From positions 1 through 25,967 of the IMG/VR virus record IMGVR_UViG_3300025132_000255: a stretch of DNA of 25,967 bases. One strand, 5' to 3'. The DNA is from a virus. The notes below the pieces were generated by a model. It did not search any database. It was not told the origin of the DNA and saw nothing but the letters and a program-made list of their open reading frames with translations. The stretch's first letter is position 1; every line of letters starts with the position of its first letter. The translations under genes and the position numbers were made by a program. Positions 13,301 to 22,500 of this stretch are shown here, one piece after another.

Positions 13301-14892
13301 TTAAGATCGTAGGTAATGCCAGAGAGGAAGCTGACGATTATTACTTACGGTTTGAAGGCGACACCAAAGATAACACCAAGTTTGAACACGGGCGTTGGGT
13401 AGAGTGTGTAGGTTATGACACCAAGTATAAGTTTGATAACTCCACAATGCCTGTGGGCCTTGTACGCGAGTCTGATGGAACGTTTACGCTAAAGGAACTT
13501 GATTGGGATGAAAGAAAAGCTGGAGATGACCTAAGCAATCCTTTCCCTTCTTTTACCAACACAACAATCAACGACATATTCCTATTCAGAAACAGGCTGG
13601 GAATACTTTCTGGAGAGAACGTCATCTTCAGTGAGTCTGGAGAGTACTTTAATTTCTTCAGAACAACCACAGCAGCACTGCTGGACTCAGCCCCTATTGA
13701 TGTCACAGCCAGCACAAACAAAGTGTCCACACTAAGAAGTGCTGTTCCTTACAATGAAAGGTTAATTCTCTTTAGTGATCAAACACAGTTTGTACTGGAG
13801 GCTGAACCGTTTCTGTCTGTCAAAACGGTGACGCTTACGCCATCAAATGAGATCGACAGCATCAGTAATGTTAAGCCTGTCCTTAGTTCCAACTCTATTT
13901 TCTATGGATTCAAACGTGCAGGCTACAGCGGAGTGGGAGAACTGGGAGTGTCCATTGAGGATGCCGACCAGATAGATGCAGAGGATGTCACCTCCCACAT
14001 TCCTAAATACATCAAAGGCTCTTTACGTAAACTGGCAGCAGCAACAAACGAGAAGGTTGTCTGTGGGATCACGGATGACACAACAGCAGCTACCCTCTAC
14101 GTCTACAAGTTCTTCAACAACGCACAGAACCAGAGAGTTCAATCAGCGTGGTTCAAGTACACTTTTGGAACAGCCAACGACTACATCACTGACATTTCTT
14201 TCATAGCCAACACCCTGTACATGGTAGTCCGTAGAAGTGGCAGCATGTACCTTGAGGCAATTACCTTTGAGGATGACATCAAGGATACTGGGATGGACTA
14301 CGAAGTGTGTCTGGATCACAGGTACGACAAGCCTTCAGATAACTCAGGTGTTTCATACGGAACCACCACGACCATTACAATGCCTGCAGGTTATGTTGTG
14401 ACCTCTGCTATGAAGCTGGTGACTAATGAGTCCGTGCAGTACGCCAGCAGCACCACAGGGAGCAACACGTTTACTGTCGCTGCCAACCTAACCGGCAAGA
14501 ACTTCTTTATAGGTGTTCCCTACACAATGGAGTACACGTTCAGTCAGCCCTTTCTGAAACACGACAGGGTAACTGACACAGGGAGATACCAGATACAAAG
14601 GGCGTTCCTAGAGTACGCCAATGCCAGATCATTTACTGTTGATGTGGTTCACAATCCCAAGATGGATGCTCCTAATAAAAACACGATCACCAACACGTAT
14701 GCCAATGATGCGCTACATTCGATCCTGACAGGATCAGCAGATTTACAGGAAGGGTTCTTTAAGTTTGGAGTACAGGAGAGAAACGACAGGCTCCAGATCG
14801 TTGTTAAGAATGACACCCCATACCCTTCGGACTTTTTGAGTATTGATTATGAAGCAAGAACATTTGCTAGAGGAAGCAGATGGAGAGGTTAG
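10357..14892 (+). CDS. gp12: Tail tube protein B / nozzle (T7 gp12-like), greatly enlarged
   Basis: 1511 residues against 794 in T7. Hexameric nozzle of the tail. The N-terminus (LNQGVSQQAESQRYPSQASE, then GLVKRPPTKFINT) is the classic gp12 opening. Other T7-like parts are VAVYDLTNG (468 on) with TTSANPNEDITAVTVADYTF, GKTYTIKV (542-549), NADQQAIGTNQIAEKLA (827 on), GHVVKIVGNAREEADDYYLRF, PSFTNTTINDIFLFRNRLGI, EDVTSHIPKYI, and a C-terminus ending ARGSRWRG. Two insertions explain most of the extra length: about 82-467 and about 552-826. The first contains a beta module (GHSLKEGDKIQFSGL) like the insert in the gp11 homologue. Translationally coupled to gp11. Confidence 0.94.
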   Translation: MPLVKNAAASLNQGVSQQAESQRYPSQASEQINAYSSPIKGLVKRPPTKFINTIGTDSSDSNRNKSFVHTINRDSSEQYAVVINPQEAVDVTDFTVGTNKVAAAGIVTNDVITFLPKEEGAVPPTGIDYGVAYYALENSPFTFSKTQGGTAVSIGESSILNIRTEAVYDYAGEQWIDGVFHVTFPNGHSLKEGDKIQFSGLVGNYIKTQLPENKTYILHKPSLGPNSSKQYLGGYDVSTSNAATVSLYPDNKFILVAADTVDFSSSNNYGYVIDSIAVNDTTNYRGWVQLGDGSASDGPKFSLWNNYDSTGDGSNDTWVAANGSSGDNVFNTVLLDPDDESDFGSGNLANWSSNLSQFDVGDLIRIGGISNPSKVMRGVIESIGVATINSVAYKRITFTRHMKAGQLFDNTTGKWCHISFWGDVTNPTTPATHNPRQVKDTEVPNTARVGTNGAGTIQVRKSNGVGGVAVYDLTNGQQQTVNVESGLEYLTTSANPNEDITAVTVADYTFLVNKTKTVKSDSRPKYKTNYEAFIETRTADYGKTYTIKVGGETDKENVAESNTDYPRAFFAGRNDIGNKVANAFMLRAKTKESKYLKWTIRIIQNWEWKVAPDSVEGQKTYDRSDPSPTQALDLLPPLKYRQDGTGNKVGIEFDDDNKVLNIWANFHFARNGLNTNTDVLANLTTVKDIRDAVANHSEASQHWDVLKADGSALDDTNDATALAYTLFEVYISKQRGNVLNLSFDHDKYDWQEILINVGEDEIYGDIVNGNFTEGLLTPSATLGHYQRHGLTGIDGAKVISPKMTFAFGTRQVANGEYYYKTPKWTGNADQQAIGTNQIAEKLASDARLSLQSDGSGTSRNWTSAKRADGASIVGGSANITEAVQIAGQEECLGLTSKKAGTDGILQKISEVSTATSVPRIDGHTQDWLVKQDGYMISIQNPENTRFAISVADDLGGNGLKMTYYEADEAADLPAICRHGHVVKIVGNAREEADDYYLRFEGDTKDNTKFEHGRWVECVGYDTKYKFDNSTMPVGLVRESDGTFTLKELDWDERKAGDDLSNPFPSFTNTTINDIFLFRNRLGILSGENVIFSESGEYFNFFRTTTAALLDSAPIDVTASTNKVSTLRSAVPYNERLILFSDQTQFVLEAEPFLSVKTVTLTPSNEIDSISNVKPVLSSNSIFYGFKRAGYSGVGELGVSIEDADQIDAEDVTSHIPKYIKGSLRKLAAATNEKVVCGITDDTTAATLYVYKFFNNAQNQRVQSAWFKYTFGTANDYITDISFIANTLYMVVRRSGSMYLEAITFEDDIKDTGMDYEVCLDHRYDKPSDNSGVSYGTTTTITMPAGYVVTSAMKLVTNESVQYASSTTGSNTFTVAANLTGKNFFIGVPYTMEYTFSQPFLKHDRVTDTGRYQIQRAFLEYANARSFTVDVVHNPKMDAPNKNTITNTYANDALHSILTGSADLQEGFFKFGVQERNDRLQIVVKNDTPYPSDFLSIDYEARTFARGSRWRG

Positions 14893-15364
14893 GTGGGATT
14901 TTGAAAAACTCTACATTGAACATGCTACAACTGGAGATGCTGAATATGTTTCAGGAAGACTCCGTGATGCTGACAGAAGGGAAGTCACTGCCGTTACAAG
15001 GGAGTCTCCTCTACGAGTCCTTGTCGATGGAGTCATGCATTCCAGACCGTGTTACGCCATCAAGACTAGAAGAGGAAGACCCTGTGGAATCTTTGGTACA
15101 CGTGACTCTGAGCATCCCGAAAGCGGCGTGGTCTGGCTCCTCGGAACTGACGATCTCACTGCCGAGTCTCGCACATTTATCAGAAACTCAAAACGAATCT
15201 TAGATGAACTGCACAAGAAATACAGAGTCCTCTACAATGTCATTGATGCCAGAAACACTGTGCATCTTAGGTGGCTTGAATGGATGGGCTTTGAGTTCAT
15301 CAAGGAGTTCCCGAAGTACGGGGTAGAACGAAGGAAATTCATATTATTTACGAAACATGTGTAG
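14849..15364 (+). CDS. gp13: Internal virion / acetyltransferase-fold protein (T7 gp13-like)
   Basis: 171 residues. The C-terminal half, ILDELHKKYRVLYNVIDARNTVHLRWLEWMGFEFIKEFPKYG, follows T7 gp13 (as recalled, LEKYDTLWNYVWVGNTSHIRFLKTIGAVF) closely. The fold is GNAT-like, with N-x-x-H-x-R-x-L and a late 'GF.F' strand. PCYAIKTRRGRPCGIFGT and SGVVWLLGTDDL are the central strands. The acetyl-CoA P-loop is not evident, so it is probably structural, needed for virion assembly as gp13 is in T7. The ATG at 14849 is chosen with GAG 8 bases upstream; a TTG at 14843 is possible. It overlaps the nozzle gene by 44 bases. Confidence 0.8.
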   Translation: MKQEHLLEEADGEVRWDFEKLYIEHATTGDAEYVSGRLRDADRREVTAVTRESPLRVLVDGVMHSRPCYAIKTRRGRPCGIFGTRDSEHPESGVVWLLGTDDLTAESRTFIRNSKRILDELHKKYRVLYNVIDARNTVHLRWLEWMGFEFIKEFPKYGVERRKFILFTKHV

Positions 15365-15917
15365 CCCAGCATTCATGATTCCAGCCCTAGGGAGTAAACT
15401 CCTAGTAGGCGCGTCTGTAGCCACAGCAGGAGCCAGTGCCTATTTAGGTCACAAGGCGGCTAAAGATAATGCCAAGGCTATTGAAGGCCACCAACGCGCA
15501 GTAGGAAGCTCTATGACTGATCAACATGCTTCCAACATGACTGATTCTCTGGCGAGACAGCAGGAAGCCGCAACTAAAGCTGCACGGGACAGAGAACAAA
15601 TTCAACGTAAAGCATTTTCAGTAGCGGCTACAGCACGAACTTCTGCGCTGGAAAGTGGCCTTGGTGGAAATTCATTTGCAGCCTTAATGCAGGAGTACGA
15701 CCAAAGAGAAGCAGAGTTAATGCAGGCATCTTATTTGAATGAGGATTTACTGGAAAACCGTTACAGAAGAGAAAGAGAACAAGCATCAATAGGAACACAG
15801 GCAAGGCTTGTGTCTAATTATCGACCAATAAATCAACCAAGCGGTGTGGCAGCAGCCCTTGATTTTGCAGGTGATTCTTTGTCTGCCATTACAGCCTATA
15901 AAGCAAGGACATCATAA
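15357..15917 (+). CDS. gp14: Internal virion protein B (T7 gp14-like)
   Basis: 186 residues (T7 gp14 is 196). In T7, gp14 leaves the capsid first and forms the outer-membrane part of the ejection channel. Like T7 gp14 (MCWAAAIP...), it begins with Met-Cys and a hydrophobic stretch (MCSPAFMIPALGSKLLVGASVATAGASAYLG). A long Ala/Gln/Arg helical region follows, with ALESGLGGNSFAALMQEYD matching the SIRAAIGESMLEGSSMDR part of gp14, and ENRYRREREQASIGTQA. ATG at 15357 overlaps the gp13-like stop; its TAA overlaps the next ATG (TAATG). Confidence 0.88.
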   Translation: MCSPAFMIPALGSKLLVGASVATAGASAYLGHKAAKDNAKAIEGHQRAVGSSMTDQHASNMTDSLARQQEAATKAARDREQIQRKAFSVAATARTSALESGLGGNSFAALMQEYDQREAELMQASYLNEDLLENRYRREREQASIGTQARLVSNYRPINQPSGVAAALDFAGDSLSAITAYKARTS

Positions 15918-18900
15918 TGGCAGCAAAACGAAGAGTTACCCCATCCGTAGAATCTTTAGGGACACCCCAAACCGCCCCTGCTGTAGGATCGCCCAATTAT
16001 AACGTAATAGGAGCAGCAGGGCCTCCTATCGGGCCTAACCCGTTAGCACAACTCTCACAGTCTTTGCGTAGGTTTAATCCTGTGCTTGGTCAGTATGCTG
16101 CAGCTAAACAACAGATGTCAGCAGAAGATGCCAAGAAATGGTTTGATGAAATGGAGCAAGGCGTCAGCGATAACGCTATCTTCATTAAAAGAAAACTAAA
16201 GGAACTTGGCTATGACGATCACGCTAACCCTGAAATATACAAGCAGGAGATAATCAACACTGCTCAGAACTTTGCTGTTAGGGATGCCACAGCTATTGCT
16301 ACTAACCCAGAGTTCCTGACAGCTATGCAGGAGTTATCAAAGACCAGTGATGATTTCGCTAATGATGCTGTAGCTTTGATTAACGAAAAGTTTCCCCATC
16401 CTGAACGGGAAGCCGAAGATAAAAAAGTAGGACACTATTGGGAAGTGGGCTACGGCAAAGGATGGATTACAGCAAGAGATCATATCCTGTCTCCGTTTGT
16501 AGAGGCACACGAAAAAGCAAGGCCCGTTCAGATAAAACAGGCTTTCTTTGAAAACGGAAGAAACCAATTGGCAAGTGCGCTCTCTTCAAGTTCTAAAGAT
16601 TGGGAACCTAAATTTTTAGGCCTAAGAAAATTCCTCAACACAAGCTATGGGGGATACGCAGGACAAGGAGCAGCTTACTCGCAGGCCGTCATGGATAACA
16701 TAATTAAGCCTGTGTTTATGGATTTAGCCAGAGACCCAAATAATGACATTAACTTAGCAGCCGCATGGAATAGGGTCACAAAGCTAACAAGGGATAATCC
16801 TAACGGAGGCAGAACCCAACTGTTTAAAAAACACAGTGACATCAGCATGGCTGCAGGGGTGAACACTGCGACAGATGTTTGGGCTGAGATAGCGCAGGCA
16901 GAAGAACAAGCCTATTACAAGCAGAGCAAAAAGCAAAACACCCTGCAGACTGATTTAAATAACAAAGTACAACAGACGTTAGGTAACTGGGAAACTTTTT
17001 CGCAAACGCCTGAAAACATAGAATGGGCCAAAGGAGAAAACATTTTCGGGCTTGATCCTTTTGATCGCCTAAATCACAGCCGCATAGCAGACGCACTTTC
17101 AAGACACCCTGATTTAAGACTGCCGCCTACGGTAGCTAACGATCAGGTAATGTATATGTTCAGTGATGCTGTCAGGGATGGAAGAACCGCAGTACTCAAA
17201 ATTGATACAGAAGGCATTGGCGCAGAAAAAGATTACAGAGACGCCCTCATGAATAGCCTTTCTGTGGTCGCTCAAGAATCAGGAGTACCCATACTGCAGT
17301 CCATGATTCCCAAAATTGAAAAAGCCATAGGCAATCCTTCTTTAAGCATACCGGATATACGAAAGGAAGCCCTTGCGTTTCTCAACACAGATGAGTTCAA
17401 GATGGCGTTCTTCACGGATAATCCTAACATTGATCCTGAGACTCTTCCTTGGAAAGCTGCCATTACACAGGCCTTCGATAAGATGTCAGAAGGAACTGCC
17501 ATTTCTACAGGACGGGATTACCTGCATCTAGCTAACGCATTACTTGATAATCCCAATACAGCCACAAAAGATTTAAACGAAATCCATGAGGACTTGAGGG
17601 ACATTTTGAATGAGGTTGATGATACTGATTTAGAATCTGACATCAAAGGAGTCATGGATACAATAAAACAGAGAAATGACCTTAAGCCTTACTACACAAT
17701 CACTGACAAATATTTAAATGACATTGTTAACGAAGCAATAACCGATACCGTTAACGAAGAACTGGCAAACGTCTACGCACTGGCCAACCAAAGGCTACCA
17801 ACTGGAGAGGGTGCGGGAGATATAAACGTGGCTGATCCTGTCAAGATAATGGCGGCTGATGGTGCGCTGGCGAAAGCTGTTACTGTTGCAAGAAATGAAT
17901 GGAACGAACAAGTCTCTGCAGGCCTAGCTGGAATTGATCCTGTGGAAAGGGACGCTGCGTGGTCTGCGAAGGGACTAAAAGATACTGTAAGAGAACGAAC
18001 AGTTAATTCTCTAAAACGTACCTTTAAACACAGCGTCTTGAACGATTACAACGAGCGTTTAAGAAGAGACCCTAAAGCTGCTATAAAACAGGAAGAACAA
18101 GAGCAGGGGATATTCACAGATGACATTAAGGAACTTATAAGGAATAAGGATGGCGTAGAAAAACAATTCCATACGGACAAAATATATGGAGGGTCAGCAA
18201 CAGAAGGTAAAGAAACAGAAGTAAAACCTAATTTATCCCTGCAGTTTATGGCGGGGCCAAAAGGACAACAGCGGTACAACAACCTTAAGGAAAACAAACG
18301 TAAGATTGTTAAAGCACGAAAAGAACTTATTGGGAACATTTACAACAAAACAGAAGAACTGAAAAAACTTGAGGAAACTGGAAGCCAATCCGCACAGCGT
18401 TCCAAAGCGGCTGAACGTGACAACGAGGTACTGACTTTCAAGGCCTTTGAGAAAGAGTTTGGAATTTTGCCTTGGGAAAAACTCAATTCCCCTGAAGGCT
18501 TAACACTTGAGCTACCTACGGCAGGCGCACCTATACAGGTCAAGTTCGACCTAGATGAGGACAGGATAAACCTGAACAACACCCTCGTATTTGAGTCTCT
18601 TCCAAAAATCTCTGAAAAGATAGAGTCACTAAACACATGGGAAGAGGAGCAGGGAGGGGAGGCTGCAGAGACTAATCGTGAGTCTGCACCTGAAGACCTT
18701 AAGGAACACGCTAATTTTATTAAGAGAGCGCATGGGATAGATATACTAGCGCGTGACCCTTCGGTTAGAAAGTCAGCCCTTGAGGACTACACTCAGCTAC
18801 TCCAATCCCAAGCAGGCATGATTCACTCAAGCCATCCTGAGCAACTCCCCGTAGGAGTCAGGAAAGACCTAGAAGATCAGGCATTAAAACAGTTTTACAC

Positions 18901-19549
18901 AAGTGACTCTAATAAGTTTCAAGGGATTACTTTCTCTGAAAATGAAAAAAGTTGGGTGGCTGGAGTACACCAACAAAGAGAAGACATTATCGCAGGGAAG
19001 TACAATGTTGAAGATGGGCTAACTTCAGAAGAATTTATTAAGAATTATAAGGCGTTAACAGGGGGAGAAGTTTCCAGAGAAGTCTATACAGTATATGATG
19101 GCACACTACACGGTGTCCCTCAGAGGCAGATTTCATTAACACGAAAAACAACAGCATTGAACCCTAAGAGCGAGGCTGAAGTAATCGCCCAAGAATTAGC
19201 CATGCTTGATATTGGAATCCCTAATCCAATTCTATCTACGAGGGTTAAAAAGAATTCATACGGATGGGCAGGTGTGGGTGAAGATTCGTTGTTGTTCAGT
19301 ATCCTAGGAGATGACTTCTTTGGGGCAGACCCGAAGGAAATGCAGCTTAAACCTGAAGGGTTGAAACGTCTCCGTGAACGGACAAACTATTACAGGGGCC
19401 TGCTAGAAGCCCCGTCAGTGAAACAAACTGATTTAGCCAAAGCATTCAACAAGCTCCTTAAAGGAGAAACTAATTACTTTGAGAACAGATACAACAGGGA
19501 AAACACATTTGGGATAACCCCCCTGCCAATCCCAAGAAAACAAAAATAA
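15917..19549 (+). CDS. gp15: Internal virion protein C (T7 gp15-like), enlarged
   Basis: 1210 residues against 747 in T7. By position and character this is the gp15 core/ejection protein, which with gp16 forms the periplasmic tube that DNA crosses. The N-terminus is Pro-rich and flexible (PSVESLGTPQTAPAVGSPNY), followed by LAQLSQSLRRFNPVLGQYAAAKQ and long, mostly helical sequence. VGHYWEVGYGKGWITARDHILSPFVEAHEKA and QAFFENGRNQLA are like gp15 N-terminal repeats. A charged coiled coil is likely around 790-835. No catalytic motif, including lytic transglycosylase, was found. The identification rests on order and composition more than on long identity. Confidence 0.82.
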   Translation: MAAKRRVTPSVESLGTPQTAPAVGSPNYNVIGAAGPPIGPNPLAQLSQSLRRFNPVLGQYAAAKQQMSAEDAKKWFDEMEQGVSDNAIFIKRKLKELGYDDHANPEIYKQEIINTAQNFAVRDATAIATNPEFLTAMQELSKTSDDFANDAVALINEKFPHPEREAEDKKVGHYWEVGYGKGWITARDHILSPFVEAHEKARPVQIKQAFFENGRNQLASALSSSSKDWEPKFLGLRKFLNTSYGGYAGQGAAYSQAVMDNIIKPVFMDLARDPNNDINLAAAWNRVTKLTRDNPNGGRTQLFKKHSDISMAAGVNTATDVWAEIAQAEEQAYYKQSKKQNTLQTDLNNKVQQTLGNWETFSQTPENIEWAKGENIFGLDPFDRLNHSRIADALSRHPDLRLPPTVANDQVMYMFSDAVRDGRTAVLKIDTEGIGAEKDYRDALMNSLSVVAQESGVPILQSMIPKIEKAIGNPSLSIPDIRKEALAFLNTDEFKMAFFTDNPNIDPETLPWKAAITQAFDKMSEGTAISTGRDYLHLANALLDNPNTATKDLNEIHEDLRDILNEVDDTDLESDIKGVMDTIKQRNDLKPYYTITDKYLNDIVNEAITDTVNEELANVYALANQRLPTGEGAGDINVADPVKIMAADGALAKAVTVARNEWNEQVSAGLAGIDPVERDAAWSAKGLKDTVRERTVNSLKRTFKHSVLNDYNERLRRDPKAAIKQEEQEQGIFTDDIKELIRNKDGVEKQFHTDKIYGGSATEGKETEVKPNLSLQFMAGPKGQQRYNNLKENKRKIVKARKELIGNIYNKTEELKKLEETGSQSAQRSKAAERDNEVLTFKAFEKEFGILPWEKLNSPEGLTLELPTAGAPIQVKFDLDEDRINLNNTLVFESLPKISEKIESLNTWEEEQGGEAAETNRESAPEDLKEHANFIKRAHGIDILARDPSVRKSALEDYTQLLQSQAGMIHSSHPEQLPVGVRKDLEDQALKQFYTSDSNKFQGITFSENEKSWVAGVHQQREDIIAGKYNVEDGLTSEEFIKNYKALTGGEVSREVYTVYDGTLHGVPQRQISLTRKTTALNPKSEAEVIAQELAMLDIGIPNPILSTRVKKNSYGWAGVGEDSLLFSILGDDFFGADPKEMQLKPEGLKRLRERTNYYRGLLEAPSVKQTDLAKAFNKLLKGETNYFENRYNRENTFGITPLPIPRKQK

Positions 19550-19550
19550 T

Positions 19551-22500
19551 ATGCCAGTAGGAAGTATATACAGAAACAAGACGCAATCCGAAATGGATCG
19601 CTACGAAGCGCAGCTTCAGGACATTGCAAGCAGGATGCCTGACAGTGAGGAAAACGTGTCCTACAAGTCACACCTTATGCGTAATCGTTCTTGGTTTGAG
19701 AACTCTTATAAGGCAATAGGCAAAGGGGGACTAAAGGCTGCTGAGAGTACAATCAATTTTGTCCCTGACATGCTAGGGGCTAAAGACCGTTTCGCTACTT
19801 TTTCGGATTACATAGAAGACAATCCTGAAAGTATGCTGTTTCAAATTGTAGAAGACACAACCACACTAGGTTTAGGTCTTGCCACTACAGGCCCTATTGT
19901 CAAAGGGGTTAAAGCCTTAACAGGTCTCAAGACATCTGCAAAGCAGCTACGGGATCGCCAGCTAAAAGCAGCAGGAAAACGAGGGAGCAAAGAACGGTTA
20001 GGTTCTAAAGCGTGGAACATAGCCAAAGAAGGGGGCTTACGAGGAGGTGTCGCTGAGATGCTGGCTTTCCGTGGTCAGGATGAAGCTCTCTTCATGGAAT
20101 TATTTTTTGAGAAAAACCCGCCTTGGAAACAAGCGATTGAAGAAGTCACTGCTGCAGACGGCTGGGAAAACCAACCTACATCAGAGCTAGGCAAACGTGT
20201 GGTTCAAAGTGTAGAGAACATGACGGGAAGGGCATTGTTTGCCGCCGAGGGGGCTTTTATGGGAGCTTTGGCCAACTACCTAATAGCTGGTGCGAAAGTG
20301 TCGTGGAGGGCCGTCAGGGGCGACACAACAGGCGGTCTCAAGAAAGCCGTAGAGGGGGAGGATTTAGCAGGTGAAGCTGCTGCTGACGCTACAGAAGGGG
20401 GAAAGGTCTCAGCTAAGGAAGCAGAAGAAAGGGAGCTTAAGTTGGCCCAGCAGGAGGACTTGGCTAACGCTGAATTATCCAAGGCGAATGACGAGTTAAT
20501 TGAAGCACGTTTGAATGCACGTGAAGGGCTAGAAGAAAGCAAGCCGGTTATTAAAGACGAAAACCAAAGGGACTTAAATATAGTACCGGAGGAAGCTGAT
20601 GATATTATCATAACAGAAGCAACAACAGCCCGTGGGATTAACCCTGAAGTCTATACCAAGGAACCTCTGCCTAAGGACGCCAACCTTAAGATACAGTATG
20701 AGCCACTTAAAGGAAGCCGCACTGGGTTTGAGGGTGGTGTTATTAAGGTGGACAGAGAAGCGATAGACGCTGAGTTTTCTATATCCTTAAAAGATCGTGA
20801 CGCATTTACAGGGGATAACTCTTTCAACGCTTCAGATATATTTGATGATGTAGAAGATTACCAACGGTATTTAATTGAAAAGGAAAAGGCCAAACAGTTT
20901 TATCCTCAGTTAAAAAAGGAAACCGACAAGGGTTACGCCAAACGGGTAGAACGCCATGCAATCAATGAGGCCAAACGCAAAGGCCTTGGTCACTTCTACA
21001 AGTATGAGTTCGATGCGCCTCCCAAGATGAAACACTTGGAGCTTAAAGAGATTGAACTTGAGCTTCTCTTTAAAAAGGGAAAAGCCAGTGGGGCTAAGAA
21101 ACTCATAGACATGCTTACAGGCAAGTCAGGCGTTCCTGCTTCCCCTCAAGCACTCCTCAAGCAGATGGAAGAAGTCATGCGTCTGGACACAGCTTTTACT
21201 GACCAAGGGATGCAGTATTTCACAGGGAGGTTTATGAAGTTCTTTATCCACCACTACAGCAAAAACATGGCTAGGGTTTCTGATGCTGACACTTTTGCAA
21301 AAGCTGTGGGATACCTCCACAACCCCGAAGGGATGGGTCTGGATGAGATCATGGAAGAACACCTCTTTGACTCGATAGATGACATGGCAGCGGCTCATGG
21401 GTTGTCCTCCAAGGAAATGCTGCATCGTGTTCTTAAAGGGAGAGGTGCTGCTAAAAACATCTTCACAGGGAAAGATCACTTTGGGAAGAAACTTAACAAT
21501 GAGGAGATACTCAGTAACCGTTCCAAGATTGACGAGAGGAGTATGAAGGAACTCAATGTCAGGATCATGGCTTACCGCATGGAACAAGCCATAGGAATGA
21601 AGATGTATCGAGACTTGTCCAAGCAGGTGGCCAACATGTCTATAGAAGACTTGAACGGAACTGCAGCCGGTCAGGACTTACTCAAGAAGTATCTGTTAGA
21701 GATGGAAAAACAGAACGCCAAGATTGAGAGCCTGCAAAAACTCAGAAAATCCTCAGGTCGTGTTCTACGTGCTTGGAGGGATTTTAACGATGTAGGAATG
21801 ACAGGCATTCAGGGAAGCAAGCTGCTTTCCGAAAGGGGCGGTCTAAAGAACATCAAAAAACACGCCCAAAGGACTGACGCTATTTTTGAAGCAGGCGATA
21901 ACACTTTGGATTCTTCTGCTGCTGCAGGTGATTACCTAGCTAAGTCCACAGGGTTTGTTGACATTCACAATGAGTATTGGCTGAACTCAATCCTAAGCTC
22001 TACCAAGACACAGGTAGTCAACCTTATGTCTAACAGTCTTAGCATGTACTATAAACCCTTAGAAGGAATACTAGGGACTATAGGAAAAAGCGGGTTAAAC
22101 GCCGCTGAGAAATCTTCAGCCCGAAAAGGATTCACCAAAGCATTCGTGCAGACCGCCTTAATCCATGCACAGGTTACCCGTGTGTTAGCCAAGTTGGGCT
22201 TAAATAAGATCAAGAACCTGTTTGACGAAGACGGCTACATGAGTGGCCGTGAGGATATATTTAAGAGTGGCTCAGGTGAGGCCAACAGTAGTTATCAACA
22301 AGCTCTCGGAGCCGTTGCAGGGGCAAGGAAATCCCTAAGAACAGGAGAAGGCACACTCACTAAAGGTTCTGATATTTTTGACACAGCACTTCCTGAACAT
22401 ATCTCAGGAGACCTCCTAGGAGACAACGCCTCTAATCTTGCGAAGAACACATTAGACTACATAGGGAATATGGTACGCATCCCAAGTAAACTGATGGTTG

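Noticed and set aside
21126-21587. 153-codon open frame on the minus strand inside the gp16-like gene, and other minus-strand frames (6591-7001, 8495-8815, 13413-13730)
   Set aside because: They are fully antisense to certain genes, have no recognisable motifs and no ribosome site context. All credible genes are on the plus strand.
21750-21782. CTACGTGCTTGGAGGG resembling the end of the capsid promoter candidate
   Set aside because: Only the CTTGGAGG part matches; the specificity block TACGAC is absent and the site is mid-gene.
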